The position numbers were made by a program, and so were the translations under genes. Below the pieces are notes generated by a model. It ran no database searches. It was not told the origin of the DNA and saw only the letters and a program-made list of their open reading frames with translations. Shown here in pieces: positions 1 to 7,312 of a stretch of DNA of 15,512 nt. The stretch is from NCBI GenBank assembly GCA_021604885.1, contig BQJV01000025.1, positions 1 to 15,512 on the forward strand, read 5' to 3'. The stretch's first letter is position 1. Each line of letters opens with the position of its first letter. The stretch comes from Acidimicrobiales bacterium (lineage in GTDB: Bacteria > Actinomycetota > Acidimicrobiia > Acidimicrobiales > Aldehydirespiratoraceae).

Positions 1-228
1 ATCACGAAGCGGCGCTGGCAGGTCGATGGCGCCACGCACCACCATCTCGTCGACCCCCGGTCCGGGGCCTCTGTGGAACCGACGATCGAGTCCGTCACCG
101 TCGTCGGCGCGACGGCGGCGCAGGCCGAGATCCTCGCAAAGGCGGCGATGGTCGCGGGCCGCGCGGCCCCCGCACTGCTCGCCGGGTTCGGTGTCGCCGC
201 CGTGATCCGGTGGGCGACGGACCGCTGA
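1..228 (+). CDS. ApbE-family FAD:protein FMN transferase (C-terminal part only)
   Basis: The window opens inside this gene; 75 codons and a TGA remain. ApbE proteins transfer FMN from FAD onto a threonine of target flavoproteins, usually outside the cytoplasmic membrane. What is visible fits the family's C-terminal end: a segment reading HHHLVDPRSGASV at about residues 13-25 of the fragment, corresponding to the conserved H-x-x-D-P-x-T/S-G motif, followed by ESVTVVGATAAQAEILAKAA, the helix that follows it in ApbE proteins. The conserved N-terminal and FAD-binding parts lie outside the window. The next gene starts 58 bp downstream on the same strand and encodes a ferric-reductase-like heme membrane protein, a common partner in actinobacterial electron-transfer clusters. 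No FMN-binding-domain target is visible here; it may lie upstream. Confidence 0.8.
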   Translation: MTKRRWQVDGATHHHLVDPRSGASVEPTIESVTVVGATAAQAEILAKAAMVAGRAAPALLAGFGVAAVIRWATDR

Positions 229-286
229 ACAGGCTTCCTCTCGGCAAATCCTCCCATTCCCGTGGTTCGTGCCGACGGGAGACGCC

Positions 287-1567
287 GTGAGTGAACAAGT
301 GTGGTGGTATGCCACCCGCGCCGCCGGGATGATGACGTGGACGACGGCGACAGCTTCCGTCGTTTTCGGTCTCCTGCTGTCGACGAAGAAGATCCGCGCC
401 CGCACGGGCCCCTGGTTCCTCGATCTCCACCGCTTCCTCGGCGGCGTCTCCGTCGTCTTCCTCATCGCCCACATCCTCACCCTCTGGGCCGACGGCTATG
501 TCGACTTCGGCCCCCGCGAGCTCTTCGTCCCCGGGGCGAGCGATTGGAAGCCCGAGGCGATCGCCTGGGGCATCATCGCGGCGTACCTCATCATCGCGGT
601 CGAAGTGACCTCGCTTCTGCGAGCTCGGATGAACAACACGGTCTGGCGGGCGGTCCACTTCTCGTCGTTCGCCGCGATGATCGGCGGCAGCTACCACGCG
701 TTCCTCGCCGGCAGCGACGTCGACAACCCGGTCACCTGGGCCATCGCCGGAGTCGGGTCCCTGCTCGTCATGGGCCTGGTATCGATGCGACTCCAGCGTC
801 AGGATCCGGACGAAGCCGGCTCGGCGCGTCTCGCCGACAACCGGGCGATCCTCGAGGAGATGCGCCAGCGCCTGGAGGACCTGCCGATTCCCGAGACGAC
901 ACCCCAGCCCCAGATCAGCTCCGGCCCGTCGAGCACGCTCCCCCGCCGGGCGCCGATCTCCACGACCCTGCCCGGCATCGAGGGCTCCGAGCCCGACCCG
1001 CTCGACGACCCGATCGGCTTCTCGTCCGACCCGTTCGCCGCGGTGCCCCTGAGCGGCGCCGACCCCGAGCTCGGCGACTGGGCCGATCCGTCGTCCGCCG
1101 ACCCGTTCCCCGCCGGATCGAAGGATCCGTTCCTCTCCCGTGAGGAACAGTGGGAGGACGACGGCGCCGACCTCTTCGACGACGCTCCGGTCGAGGAACC
1201 CAGCCTGTTCGAGTCGTTCAGCACGCCCGCGCCGCTCGCCGATCCGATCGCCGACGTCGCCCCCATCTCCCATCCGTCACCGGCCGCCGACCTGTTCGCG
1301 GCGGCCATACCGGACGATCCGTTCTCCGACATGGCCGGCAACCCGTTCGATCCGGTCGAACCCACGCCGACCGCGATCCACGCCCCCGTCGCCGCGCCGC
1401 AACCGGTCGCCAGCGCCAGCGCCGGCGGCCCGCCGCCGCTGCCGTCTGCCATCGATCCCGTGACCGGCGAACCGGACGAGGCCGCCTACTCGGCCTGGCT
1501 CAAGGACTGGCTCGCGTACGCCGAGCAGTACGGCGACGAGACGCCGGACGACCCGTCGCGTCAGTAA
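287..1567 (+). CDS. ferric-reductase-like heme-binding membrane protein with long acidic disordered tail
   Basis: The first ~165 residues form a polytopic membrane domain with about five hydrophobic segments. Histidines at about 48 (LHRF), 62 (AHIL), 124 (VHFSS) and 137 (YHAF) are placed like the heme ligands of the ferric reductase-like transmembrane domain (FRD, MsrQ/YedZ-like). The role is probably transmembrane electron transfer with heme b, consistent with the ApbE gene just upstream. From about residue 170 to the end the protein is Pro-, Asp- and Ala-rich and probably disordered. This tail carries four DPF and one NPF motifs and ends in a short aromatic helix near 400-416. I chose the GTG at 287 because GGGAG lies 5-6 bases upstream; a GTG at 269 would add six residues and lacks a ribosome site. 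No NAD(P)H- or flavin-binding reductase domain is present. The stop overlaps the convergent era stop by 7 bp. The heme role is inferred from the family; the tail's function is unknown. Confidence 0.75.
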   Translation: MSEQVWWYATRAAGMMTWTTATASVVFGLLLSTKKIRARTGPWFLDLHRFLGGVSVVFLIAHILTLWADGYVDFGPRELFVPGASDWKPEAIAWGIIAAYLIIAVEVTSLLRARMNNTVWRAVHFSSFAAMIGGSYHAFLAGSDVDNPVTWAIAGVGSLLVMGLVSMRLQRQDPDEAGSARLADNRAILEEMRQRLEDLPIPETTPQPQISSGPSSTLPRRAPISTTLPGIEGSEPDPLDDPIGFSSDPFAAVPLSGADPELGDWADPSSADPFPAGSKDPFLSREEQWEDDGADLFDDAPVEEPSLFESFSTPAPLADPIADVAPISHPSPAADLFAAAIPDDPFSDMAGNPFDPVEPTPTAIHAPVAAPQPVASASAGGPPPLPSAIDPVTGEPDEAAYSAWLKDWLAYAEQYGDETPDDPSRQ

Positions 1568-2406
1568 CCGAGGCGCTCCACGGAGTGCGCCTGGTGCTGC
1601 CAATTCTTCTCGACCTTCACGAAGAGCTCGAGATACACCTCGTCGGGGAGCTGGGCTCGCACGGCGATGCCGACCTGCTTGAGGTTCTCGCCCTTCTTCC
1701 CGATCACGATGCCCTTCTGGGAGTCGCGCTCGACGATGATCTCGCACCGCACCCGGGGCCACTCCCACTCGGTCACCCGCGTCGCGATGGAGTGCGGGAG
1801 TTCCTCCCGAGTGACGGCGAGAAGCTGCTCGCGGACGAGCTCGGCGACCCAGAACGCATCGGGGACGTCCGTGATGACATCGTCCGGGTAGAACTGCGGC
1901 CCCTCCGGCATGCGCTCGCGAAGATGATCGACGAGCGCGTCGACACCCTCGCCCGTCGTGCCGGAGACCGGGAACCACGCCTGGGCGTCCAGGTGTGACG
2001 TCGCCTGGAGCTGGGCGAGCACCTGGTCCGGTGACGCGAGGTCCGCCTTGGTGACGACGATGACAGCGTCGGCCGGGAGCCGGTCGGCGATGAACGCATC
2101 GCCGCGGCCGTAGGGGGCCGTGGCGTCGAGCACGAAGCACACGACGTCGACCTCGGTCGTCGCCTGGTTCGCGGTCGCGTTCAGGCTCGTGCCGAGCGCC
2201 GTGCGCGGCTTGTGGATGCCTGGCGTGTCGACGAAGACGAGTTGCGCCTCCGGGGTGGTCAGCACCCCGCGGATCTGGGTGCGCGTGGTCTGCGGTTTGT
2301 CCGAGACGATCGACACCTTGTGGCCGAGGATCCGATTCAACAGTGTCGACTTGCCCGCATTGGGTCGGCCGACGAGGGTCACGAAGCCTGATCGATGCTC
2401 AGCCAT
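1561..2406 (-). CDS. era: GTPase Era, 30S ribosome maturation factor
   Basis: This 281-aa protein has the usual length and layout of Era. The N-terminal GTPase domain shows G1 GRPNAGKS at 13-20, the switch I stretch TTRTQIRG at 40-47, G3 DTPG at 60-63 and G4 TKAD at 119-122. The C-terminal KH RNA-binding domain carries GIVIGKKG at 232-239. Era binds the 3' end of 16S rRNA and assists assembly of the small subunit at the inner membrane. G4 has Thr in place of the textbook Asn (NKxD); from memory, mycobacterial Era has a similar TKxD, so this looks like a lineage trait. The gene is last in the phoH-ybeY-CNNM/CBS-era operon. Its ATG overlaps the end of the upstream gene by 8 bp, with GAGGTGG as a ribosome site inside that gene. 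The recO gene that often follows era in other bacteria is absent here. Confidence 0.97.
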   Translation of the reverse strand: MAEHRSGFVTLVGRPNAGKSTLLNRILGHKVSIVSDKPQTTRTQIRGVLTTPEAQLVFVDTPGIHKPRTALGTSLNATANQATTEVDVVCFVLDATAPYGRGDAFIADRLPADAVIVVTKADLASPDQVLAQLQATSHLDAQAWFPVSGTTGEGVDALVDHLRERMPEGPQFYPDDVITDVPDAFWVAELVREQLLAVTREELPHSIATRVTEWEWPRVRCEIIVERDSQKGIVIGKKGENLKQVGIAVRAQLPDEVYLELFVKVEKNWQHQAHSVERLGY

Positions 2407-3664
2407 CGGCGGCCACCTCGTGGTCGACCGGGGTCAGACGAACGCGTGTGATCCGGCGCCCCTCCATGCGTTCGACCCGGAGACGCACACCACCCTCCTC
2501 GATCCATTCGCCGACGGACGGTACGTGCCCCAGCGTGTTGAAGATGAGACCGCCCACGGTGTCCCAATCGCCCTCCTCGATCTGTGACGCCACGAGGGCG
2601 TTGAGCTGATCGACAGGCATGCGCCCGTGGACGAGCGCCTCGCCACCGGCCAGCGGTTCGACAAGCGGCTCCTCGACGTCGTACTCGTCCACGATCTCGC
2701 CCACGAGCTCCTCGACGACGTCCTCGAGCGTCACGAGGCCGGCCGTGCCGCCGTACTCGTCGACGACGACGGCCAGATGGTGACGGCCGGCCTGCATCTC
2801 GCGCAGCAGCGCGTCGGCGTGCTTGGTCTCCGGCACGAAGCGGGGCCGGCGCATCAGGGAGCGGGCGGGGCGATCGCCCTTGCCGGCCCGCTCGGAACGG
2901 GTGAGGTCCTTCACGAGGCAGACGCCGACGATGTCGTCGATCCCCGTCCCACACACCGGCAGCCGGCTCAGGCCCTTCTCGATGGCGAGGTCCAGCACCT
3001 CGGTGATCGTGCTGGCCGCATCAGCGGTGATCATGTCGGTGCGCGGCACCATGACCTCCCGCACGATCGTGTCGCCCAAGGCGAACACCGACTCGATCAG
3101 CTCGCGTTCCTCGTCCTCGATCGACGCGCCGGCCGCGGCCGCGCCCGTCAGCGCGATCAGCTCGTCCTCCGTGATCACCGGGGGCCGGGCCGGTCCGGGC
3201 AGCAACACGTTCGAGATGCCGTTGAGGAGGCGGCTCGCCCAACGCAGCGGCGCGATGACGAGAACGATGCGCACGATCGGTGCCGCCCGCCGCGCCGCGA
3301 CGTCTGGATTCTGGAGCGCCCACGTACGCGGCATCGCTTCCGCGAACACGTAGAGCACGATCACTTCCGCCGCGACCGCGAGCGCGACCCATCCCGGACC
3401 CACGCGATCGAAGACGATCACGGTGACCACCGCGGCGGCGATCAGGTGGAACACCACCCGCAGCAGCAGGAGTGGCGCCAGGGTGCCCTCGCGATCCGTC
3501 AGGAGATCGGCGAGGGCGCTGCGGCCGTCCGGGTCCTCCGCCGCGAGCGATTCGGCGCGGGCATGGCTGATTCGCGTGAGCGCGGTCTCCGCGGCGGCGA
3601 CCAAGGCGGCGAAAAGGGTGACGAGGGCGACGGTGACGATGCCGAGGAGCAGGCCGCCGGTCAT
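2399..3664 (-). CDS. CNNM/CBS-domain membrane protein (HlyC/CorC, TlyC-like family)
   Basis: This 421-aa protein has the three-part architecture of the family. An N-terminal CNNM (DUF21) membrane domain at about 1-160 has hydrophobic segments near 4-26, 62-85, 92-110 and 127-143. A CBS pair at about 200-320 includes VMVPRTDM (204-211), SRLPVCGTGIDDIVGVCLVKD (233-253) and VVVDEYGGTAGLVTLEDVVEE (299-319). The C-terminal CorC/HlyC domain at about 335-415 includes GDWDTVGGLIFNTLGHVPSVG. Relatives are linked to Mg2+/Co2+ efflux or homeostasis and to adenine-nucleotide sensing by the CBS pair; the older label 'hemolysin' is poorly founded. The gene sits between ybeY and era, sharing ATGA (4 bp) with ybeY and 8 bp with era, so translation is probably coupled. 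In Mycobacterium tuberculosis the same position holds Rv2366c. Family assignment is firm; the transported ion is not shown by sequence. Confidence 0.92.
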   Translation of the reverse strand: MTGGLLLGIVTVALVTLFAALVAAAETALTRISHARAESLAAEDPDGRSALADLLTDREGTLAPLLLLRVVFHLIAAAVVTVIVFDRVGPGWVALAVAAEVIVLYVFAEAMPRTWALQNPDVAARRAAPIVRIVLVIAPLRWASRLLNGISNVLLPGPARPPVITEDELIALTGAAAAGASIEDEERELIESVFALGDTIVREVMVPRTDMITADAASTITEVLDLAIEKGLSRLPVCGTGIDDIVGVCLVKDLTRSERAGKGDRPARSLMRRPRFVPETKHADALLREMQAGRHHLAVVVDEYGGTAGLVTLEDVVEELVGEIVDEYDVEEPLVEPLAGGEALVHGRMPVDQLNALVASQIEEGDWDTVGGLIFNTLGHVPSVGEWIEEGGVRLRVERMEGRRITRVRLTPVDHEVAADG

Positions 3665-4156
3665 GCGTGGCGTCCCGCGCGATGGTGGCGATCGAGGAGG
3701 CGCTGCTCCTCGGCCTGCATGGCCGTGGTCTCGGCCGGCTCGGCGTGGTCATGCCCGAGGACGTGGAGCACGCCGTGCACGATGAGGAGGGCCAGTTCGT
3801 CGTCCACCGTGCCGCTGTGGCCGCGCTCACCCGCGTGGTCGCCGGCCTGGCGGGCGGCGTAGGCCGGGCAGACGACAATGTCTCCGAGAAGCATGTCTCC
3901 GAGAAGAATGTCCCCGAGCGCCGACCCGTCCGGGTCGGCGGCGTCGAGTGGGAACGAGAGCACGTCGGTCGGGCGGTCCTCGCCCATGTGCTCACGATTG
4001 AGAAGCGTCATCTCGGCCTCGTCGACGAACAGCAGGTTCAACTCACCCGCGTCGACGCCGCACGACACCAGCGCGTCGCGTCCGAGGGTCTGCCAACGAG
4101 CGAGGTCGATCACGACGTCGGACTGTTCGTCCACCGCGACGACCACCGGCCCGCCG

Positions 4157-4164
<8 letters not shown>
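3661..4164 (-). CDS. ybeY: endoribonuclease YbeY (16S rRNA maturation)
   Basis: The zinc-binding signature HGVLHVLGHDH is complete at residues 130-140 (H-x3-H-x5-H), and the upstream stretch NREHMGEDRPTDVLSFPLD (56-74) is typical of the family. YbeY is a single-strand-specific metallo-endoribonuclease needed for 16S rRNA 3'-end processing and ribosome quality control. At 167 aa it is of normal length. One oddity lies at residues 82-96: the usual 'LGDIV' strand is expanded to ALGDI-LLGDM-LLGDI by a 15-bp tandem repeat. The gene overlaps phoH by 8 bp upstream and the CNNM/CBS gene by 4 bp downstream, so translation is probably coupled. PhoH and YbeY are neighbours in very many bacteria. The catalytic residues are intact, so I expect an active enzyme. 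Confidence 0.96.
3877..3921. repeat. three-unit 15-bp tandem repeat inside ybeY
   Basis: Three adjacent 15-bp units lie at 3877-3891 (aatgtctccgagaag), 3892-3906 (catgtctccgagaag) and 3907-3921 (aatgtccccgagcgc). The first two differ at one base; the third is more diverged. They encode LLGDI, LLGDM and ALGDI on the minus strand, keeping the reading frame. The pattern fits replication slippage followed by drift. Confidence 0.9.
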
Positions 4165-5107
<943 letters not shown>

Positions 5108-5120
5108 GGGTTCACCCGAA

Positions 5121-5136
5121 AGGGTACCGGTACCCT
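5121..5136. promoter_or_regulatory. perfect 16-bp palindrome; candidate shared divergent promoter core
   Basis: AGGGTACCGGTACCCT is a perfect palindrome in the 37-bp gap between phoH (ATG at 5107, minus) and the gene starting at 5145 (plus). It contains TACCCT once on each strand (5131-5136 plus; 5126-5121 minus), matching the actinobacterial -10 pattern TAnnnT. On the plus strand the GTG lies 8 bases after the hexamer, the spacing expected of a leaderless transcript; on the minus strand the phoH ATG lies 13 bases after it. No good -35 box is visible on either side. It could equally be an operator for a dimeric repressor. Confidence 0.5.
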
Positions 5137-5144
5137 CGGCCCTC

Positions 5145-5723
5145 GTGGATGCCGATTCTCCGCTCGAGCCCGAGCCGCTGACACCGGACGACCCGTTGGC
5201 CGGCCTCGCGGGCTGGATCGCGGAGGGGCTCGTGGACGCCGCCGCGGCCGAACGGGCCCGCCGGCGTTGGCTCGAACGTCAGGAAGCGGAGGACGCCAGC
5301 CTCGCCGGCGTGCTCCTCGATCTCGCCGAGCGGGGCCGACCCGTCACCGCGCGCACCATCGGCGGACGGACCTCCCGCGGTCCGGTCGCGGCGCTCGGCG
5401 CCGACTTCGTCGTGATCCGTGAGGAACGCCTGGGTGACGTGATGCTTCCCCTCGCCGCGCTGGCGACGGTGCGCGCCGCACCGGGAGACGAAGCGCCGGT
5501 CGGGGCGCGACCGGTGGCGCTCATGATCGTGCTCGCCGAGGCGCTGGTCGAACTCGCCGCCGACCGCCCGTCGGTAGTCGTCTGCGCGGCCGGCGAGGAA
5601 CTCCGCGGGGATCTCTGTCGCGCCGGTCGTGACGTGATCGCCGTCGCGCTGACGAATCAGCAGCGTGAGGTCATCAGTATCGCCACGGCCGCGACCGACC
5701 ATGTGATCGTGCTGCGTCACTGA
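5145..5723 (+). CDS. protein of unknown function with two apparent Sm-like small-barrel repeats
   Basis: I do not recognise this 192-aa protein by name. It has no signal peptide and no membrane segment. Residues 1-50 are acidic with a helix (LAGWIAEGLVDAAAAERARR). Residues about 66-111 (VTARTIGGRTSRGPVAALGA and following, ending LPLAALATVR) read as a run of short strands with a G-x-D-x-V turn, as in small Sm-like barrels. Residues about 143-190 (SVVVCAAGEELRGDLCRAGR and following) repeat the same rhythm, suggesting an internal duplication. The GTG at 5145 was chosen because a TAnnnT box sits 8 bases upstream, so a leaderless message is plausible; no ribosome site exists. An in-frame ATG at 5106 would overlap the phoH start codon and seems less likely. 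The stop overlaps the convergent ramB stop by 7 bp. A nucleic-acid-binding role is only a guess from the fold pattern. Confidence 0.65.
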   Translation: MDADSPLEPEPLTPDDPLAGLAGWIAEGLVDAAAAERARRRWLERQEAEDASLAGVLLDLAERGRPVTARTIGGRTSRGPVAALGADFVVIREERLGDVMLPLAALATVRAAPGDEAPVGARPVALMIVLAEALVELAADRPSVVVCAAGEELRGDLCRAGRDVIAVALTNQQREVISIATAATDHVIVLRH

Positions 5724-7186
5724 CGGCCGCGGCGCTGCCGTTCGAGGAAGCGGTACACGTCGAGCAGGTCGATCCCCGGGAACGGACTGAACTGGCGGTC
5801 GCTGGGCGGCAGCGCCGAGAGCACGTGGCTGCGCTCGGCGGCCGATGGCCAGGCGACGTCCTCCCACTCCTCCATGAGCTGCGGGTCCGGCTCGATCTCA
5901 CGGCCCCGGGCGAACTCGCGTCGCAGCGTGTCCGCCCCGCGGAACGCGGACGCATGGGCGGCGGTCGTCCCGAGCGAGATCGCGTGGGGCGACCGTTCGG
6001 TCTCGGTCTCGATGTAGGTCGTGCAGAAGTACTCGCCCTCGTCGCACACGGTGAACTGGCTGTGCAGGAGGAAGCTGCCGTGGGCGTTCCACGCCTGGCG
6101 GCTCCCCCATTGCCGAGGCACGCGTTGGCCCTCCAGGCCGCCGTCCGCCGCGGCCGGGAACCGGATGCCGTCGTTCTCGTACGCCTTGCTGATAACGCCT
6201 TCGCTGTCGGTGCGCAGGAAGTGACACGGGATGTCGAGGTGCTTCGTGGCGAGGTTCGTGAACCGGTGCGCCGCCATCTCGTAGGAGATGTAGAAGACCT
6301 CCTTGAGGTCCTCCACCGAGATGTCGTTCTGACTCTTCGCCTCGCGCAGGAAGTCGACCGACGGTTCCTCCGGGGCGAGCACGGCGGCCGCGAAGTAGTT
6401 CGACTCGATGCGCTGACGGAGGTACTCGCCGAAGTCCGTCGTGTCACGATGCTCGAGCGCGAAGTGGCCGAGCGTCTGCAGGACCACCGAGCGGGCCTGG
6501 CGGATCCGCAGGCCGCCGCGATCGGGGATGAAGATGATCCGGTCACGGGTGTCGGTGATGCTGCGAGCGGTGCGGGGCATCGAACTGACCCGTTCGATCG
6601 TGAAGCCCTGACCCGCGGCGACCTCGGTCAGCACGCGCTCGCTGATCGGGCCTGACCCGCCGTAGCCGGCCTTGTCGAGAGCCAGCCGGGCGACGTCCTC
6701 GATCTCGACGAAGTAGTTGTCGCGTTGGCGCATCTCCTCGCGCAGCGCCATGTTCGCGGCGCGGGCGTGATCCGCGAACCGACTGCGATCATCCTCGCGG
6801 ACGCCGGGGTCGCGTTCGGCGAGGTGTTGCCACAGGGTGAGGACGTGTTCGAGCACGTCGTCGCCGAGCTTGGCGGACGGCTTGAGGTGGGGCAGCCCGA
6901 GGGCGAGATAGCGCGGATCCTCCTGGGCCCGGGCGACGCCGATCTCGAGCTCGGCGCGCCGGTCCGGTGGGTTCGGGTCGAGAAGGTCAGCCGTGGTGGT
7001 GCCGACGGCGGCGGCCAGCTCGCCCAGCAGGCTGAGCTTCGGCTCGACCTTTCCGTTCTCGAGTTGGCTGAGGTAGGGGGCGGGTCGTCCCACCCGCTCG
7101 CTGACGTCAGCCAGTGTGGCGCCGGCCCGCCGTCGGGCGTGGCGGATGCGGGCGCCGAGCACCAAACCGTCGAAATCGTCAGCCAT
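5717..7186 (-). CDS. ramB: RamB-type transcriptional regulator of acetate metabolism (XRE HTH + ImmA/IrrE-like + short-chain fatty-acyl regulator domain)
   Basis: The 489-aa protein has a clear N-terminal XRE helix-turn-helix (residues about 10-67, with ATLADVSERVGRPAPYLSQL and ENGKVEPKLSLLGELAAAVG). A central ImmA/IrrE (DUF955)-like region follows at about 180-290, then a C-terminal domain of about 190 residues typical of short-chain fatty-acyl regulators. In Corynebacterium and Mycobacterium, RamB controls the isocitrate lyase and malate synthase genes. Here it is divergent from aceB-aceA, which strongly supports the same role. The metallopeptidase HExxH motif is not intact: the equivalent stretch reads QTLGHFALEH (237-246), so the domain is probably a sensor rather than a protease. 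Cysteines at about 321, 381 and 388 lie in the C-terminal domain. The ATG at 7186 has no evident ribosome site. The stop overlaps the convergent gene by 7 bp. Confidence 0.88.
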   Translation of the reverse strand: MADDFDGLVLGARIRHARRRAGATLADVSERVGRPAPYLSQLENGKVEPKLSLLGELAAAVGTTTADLLDPNPPDRRAELEIGVARAQEDPRYLALGLPHLKPSAKLGDDVLEHVLTLWQHLAERDPGVREDDRSRFADHARAANMALREEMRQRDNYFVEIEDVARLALDKAGYGGSGPISERVLTEVAAGQGFTIERVSSMPRTARSITDTRDRIIFIPDRGGLRIRQARSVVLQTLGHFALEHRDTTDFGEYLRQRIESNYFAAAVLAPEEPSVDFLREAKSQNDISVEDLKEVFYISYEMAAHRFTNLATKHLDIPCHFLRTDSEGVISKAYENDGIRFPAAADGGLEGQRVPRQWGSRQAWNAHGSFLLHSQFTVCDEGEYFCTTYIETETERSPHAISLGTTAAHASAFRGADTLRREFARGREIEPDPQLMEEWEDVAWPSAAERSHVLSALPPSDRQFSPFPGIDLLDVYRFLERQRRGRQ

Positions 7187-7256
7187 GAGGAGCGAAGAAT
7201 GACAGATCTTTCGACTCCTGTGAAGTCACCCCGGGAAATTTGTTCCATACCTGTCT

Positions 7257-7274
7257 TGTTTTGTGCGCAAAACA
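7257..7274. promoter_or_regulatory. 18-bp inverted repeat, candidate RamB operator
   Basis: TGTTTTG-tgcg-CAAAACA is a perfect inverted repeat with 7-bp arms and a 4-bp spacer, 38 bp upstream of the aceB ATG. The TTTG/CAAA core resembles the TTTGCAAA half of the published Corynebacterium RamB motif (as I recall it, AA/GAACTTTGCAAA). Assignment to RamB is inference from position and resemblance. Confidence 0.5.
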
Positions 7275-7276
7275 GC

Positions 7277-7288
7277 CCCAAACTTGGG
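7277..7288. promoter_or_regulatory. 12-bp inverted repeat next to the candidate RamB site
   Basis: CCCAA-AC-TTGGG has 5-bp arms and lies two bases after the first inverted repeat. Its AAACTT core matches part of the corynebacterial RamB motif. It could be a second operator half, a site for another regulator, or chance. Confidence 0.3.
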
Positions 7289-7312
7289 CCAAGCCGTCAG
7301 AGAGGAAGATCG

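Larger units (their letters stand above)
7187..7312. promoter_or_regulatory. divergent ramB/aceB regulatory region
   Basis: This 126-bp stretch between the ramB ATG and the aceB ATG is clearly richer in A and T than its surroundings and holds two inverted repeats (7257-7274 and 7277-7288). A ribosome site AGAGGAA at 7301-7307 serves aceB. I could not place convincing -35/-10 pairs for either gene. An open frame in phase with aceB crosses the region from an ATG at 7199; I regard it as untranslated leader because of composition and the inverted repeats. Confidence 0.6.

Noticed and set aside
95..1273. 392-codon minus-strand open frame opposite the ApbE end and ferric-reductase-like gene
   Set aside because: It spans an intergenic gap and two plausible plus-strand genes, and its translation is low-complexity.
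2627..3862. 411-codon plus-strand open frame opposite the CNNM/CBS gene
   Set aside because: The opposite strand carries a complete, well-conserved gene; the shadow protein is rich in R, H, D and G and has no known motif.
7199..7312. N-terminal extension of aceB, or a short upstream gene, from an ATG at 7199 with GAGGAG ahead of it
   Set aside because: It would add 38 residues not typical of malate synthase A, and it crosses AT-richer DNA with two inverted repeats; the ATG at 7313 has its own good ribosome site. Not fully excluded.
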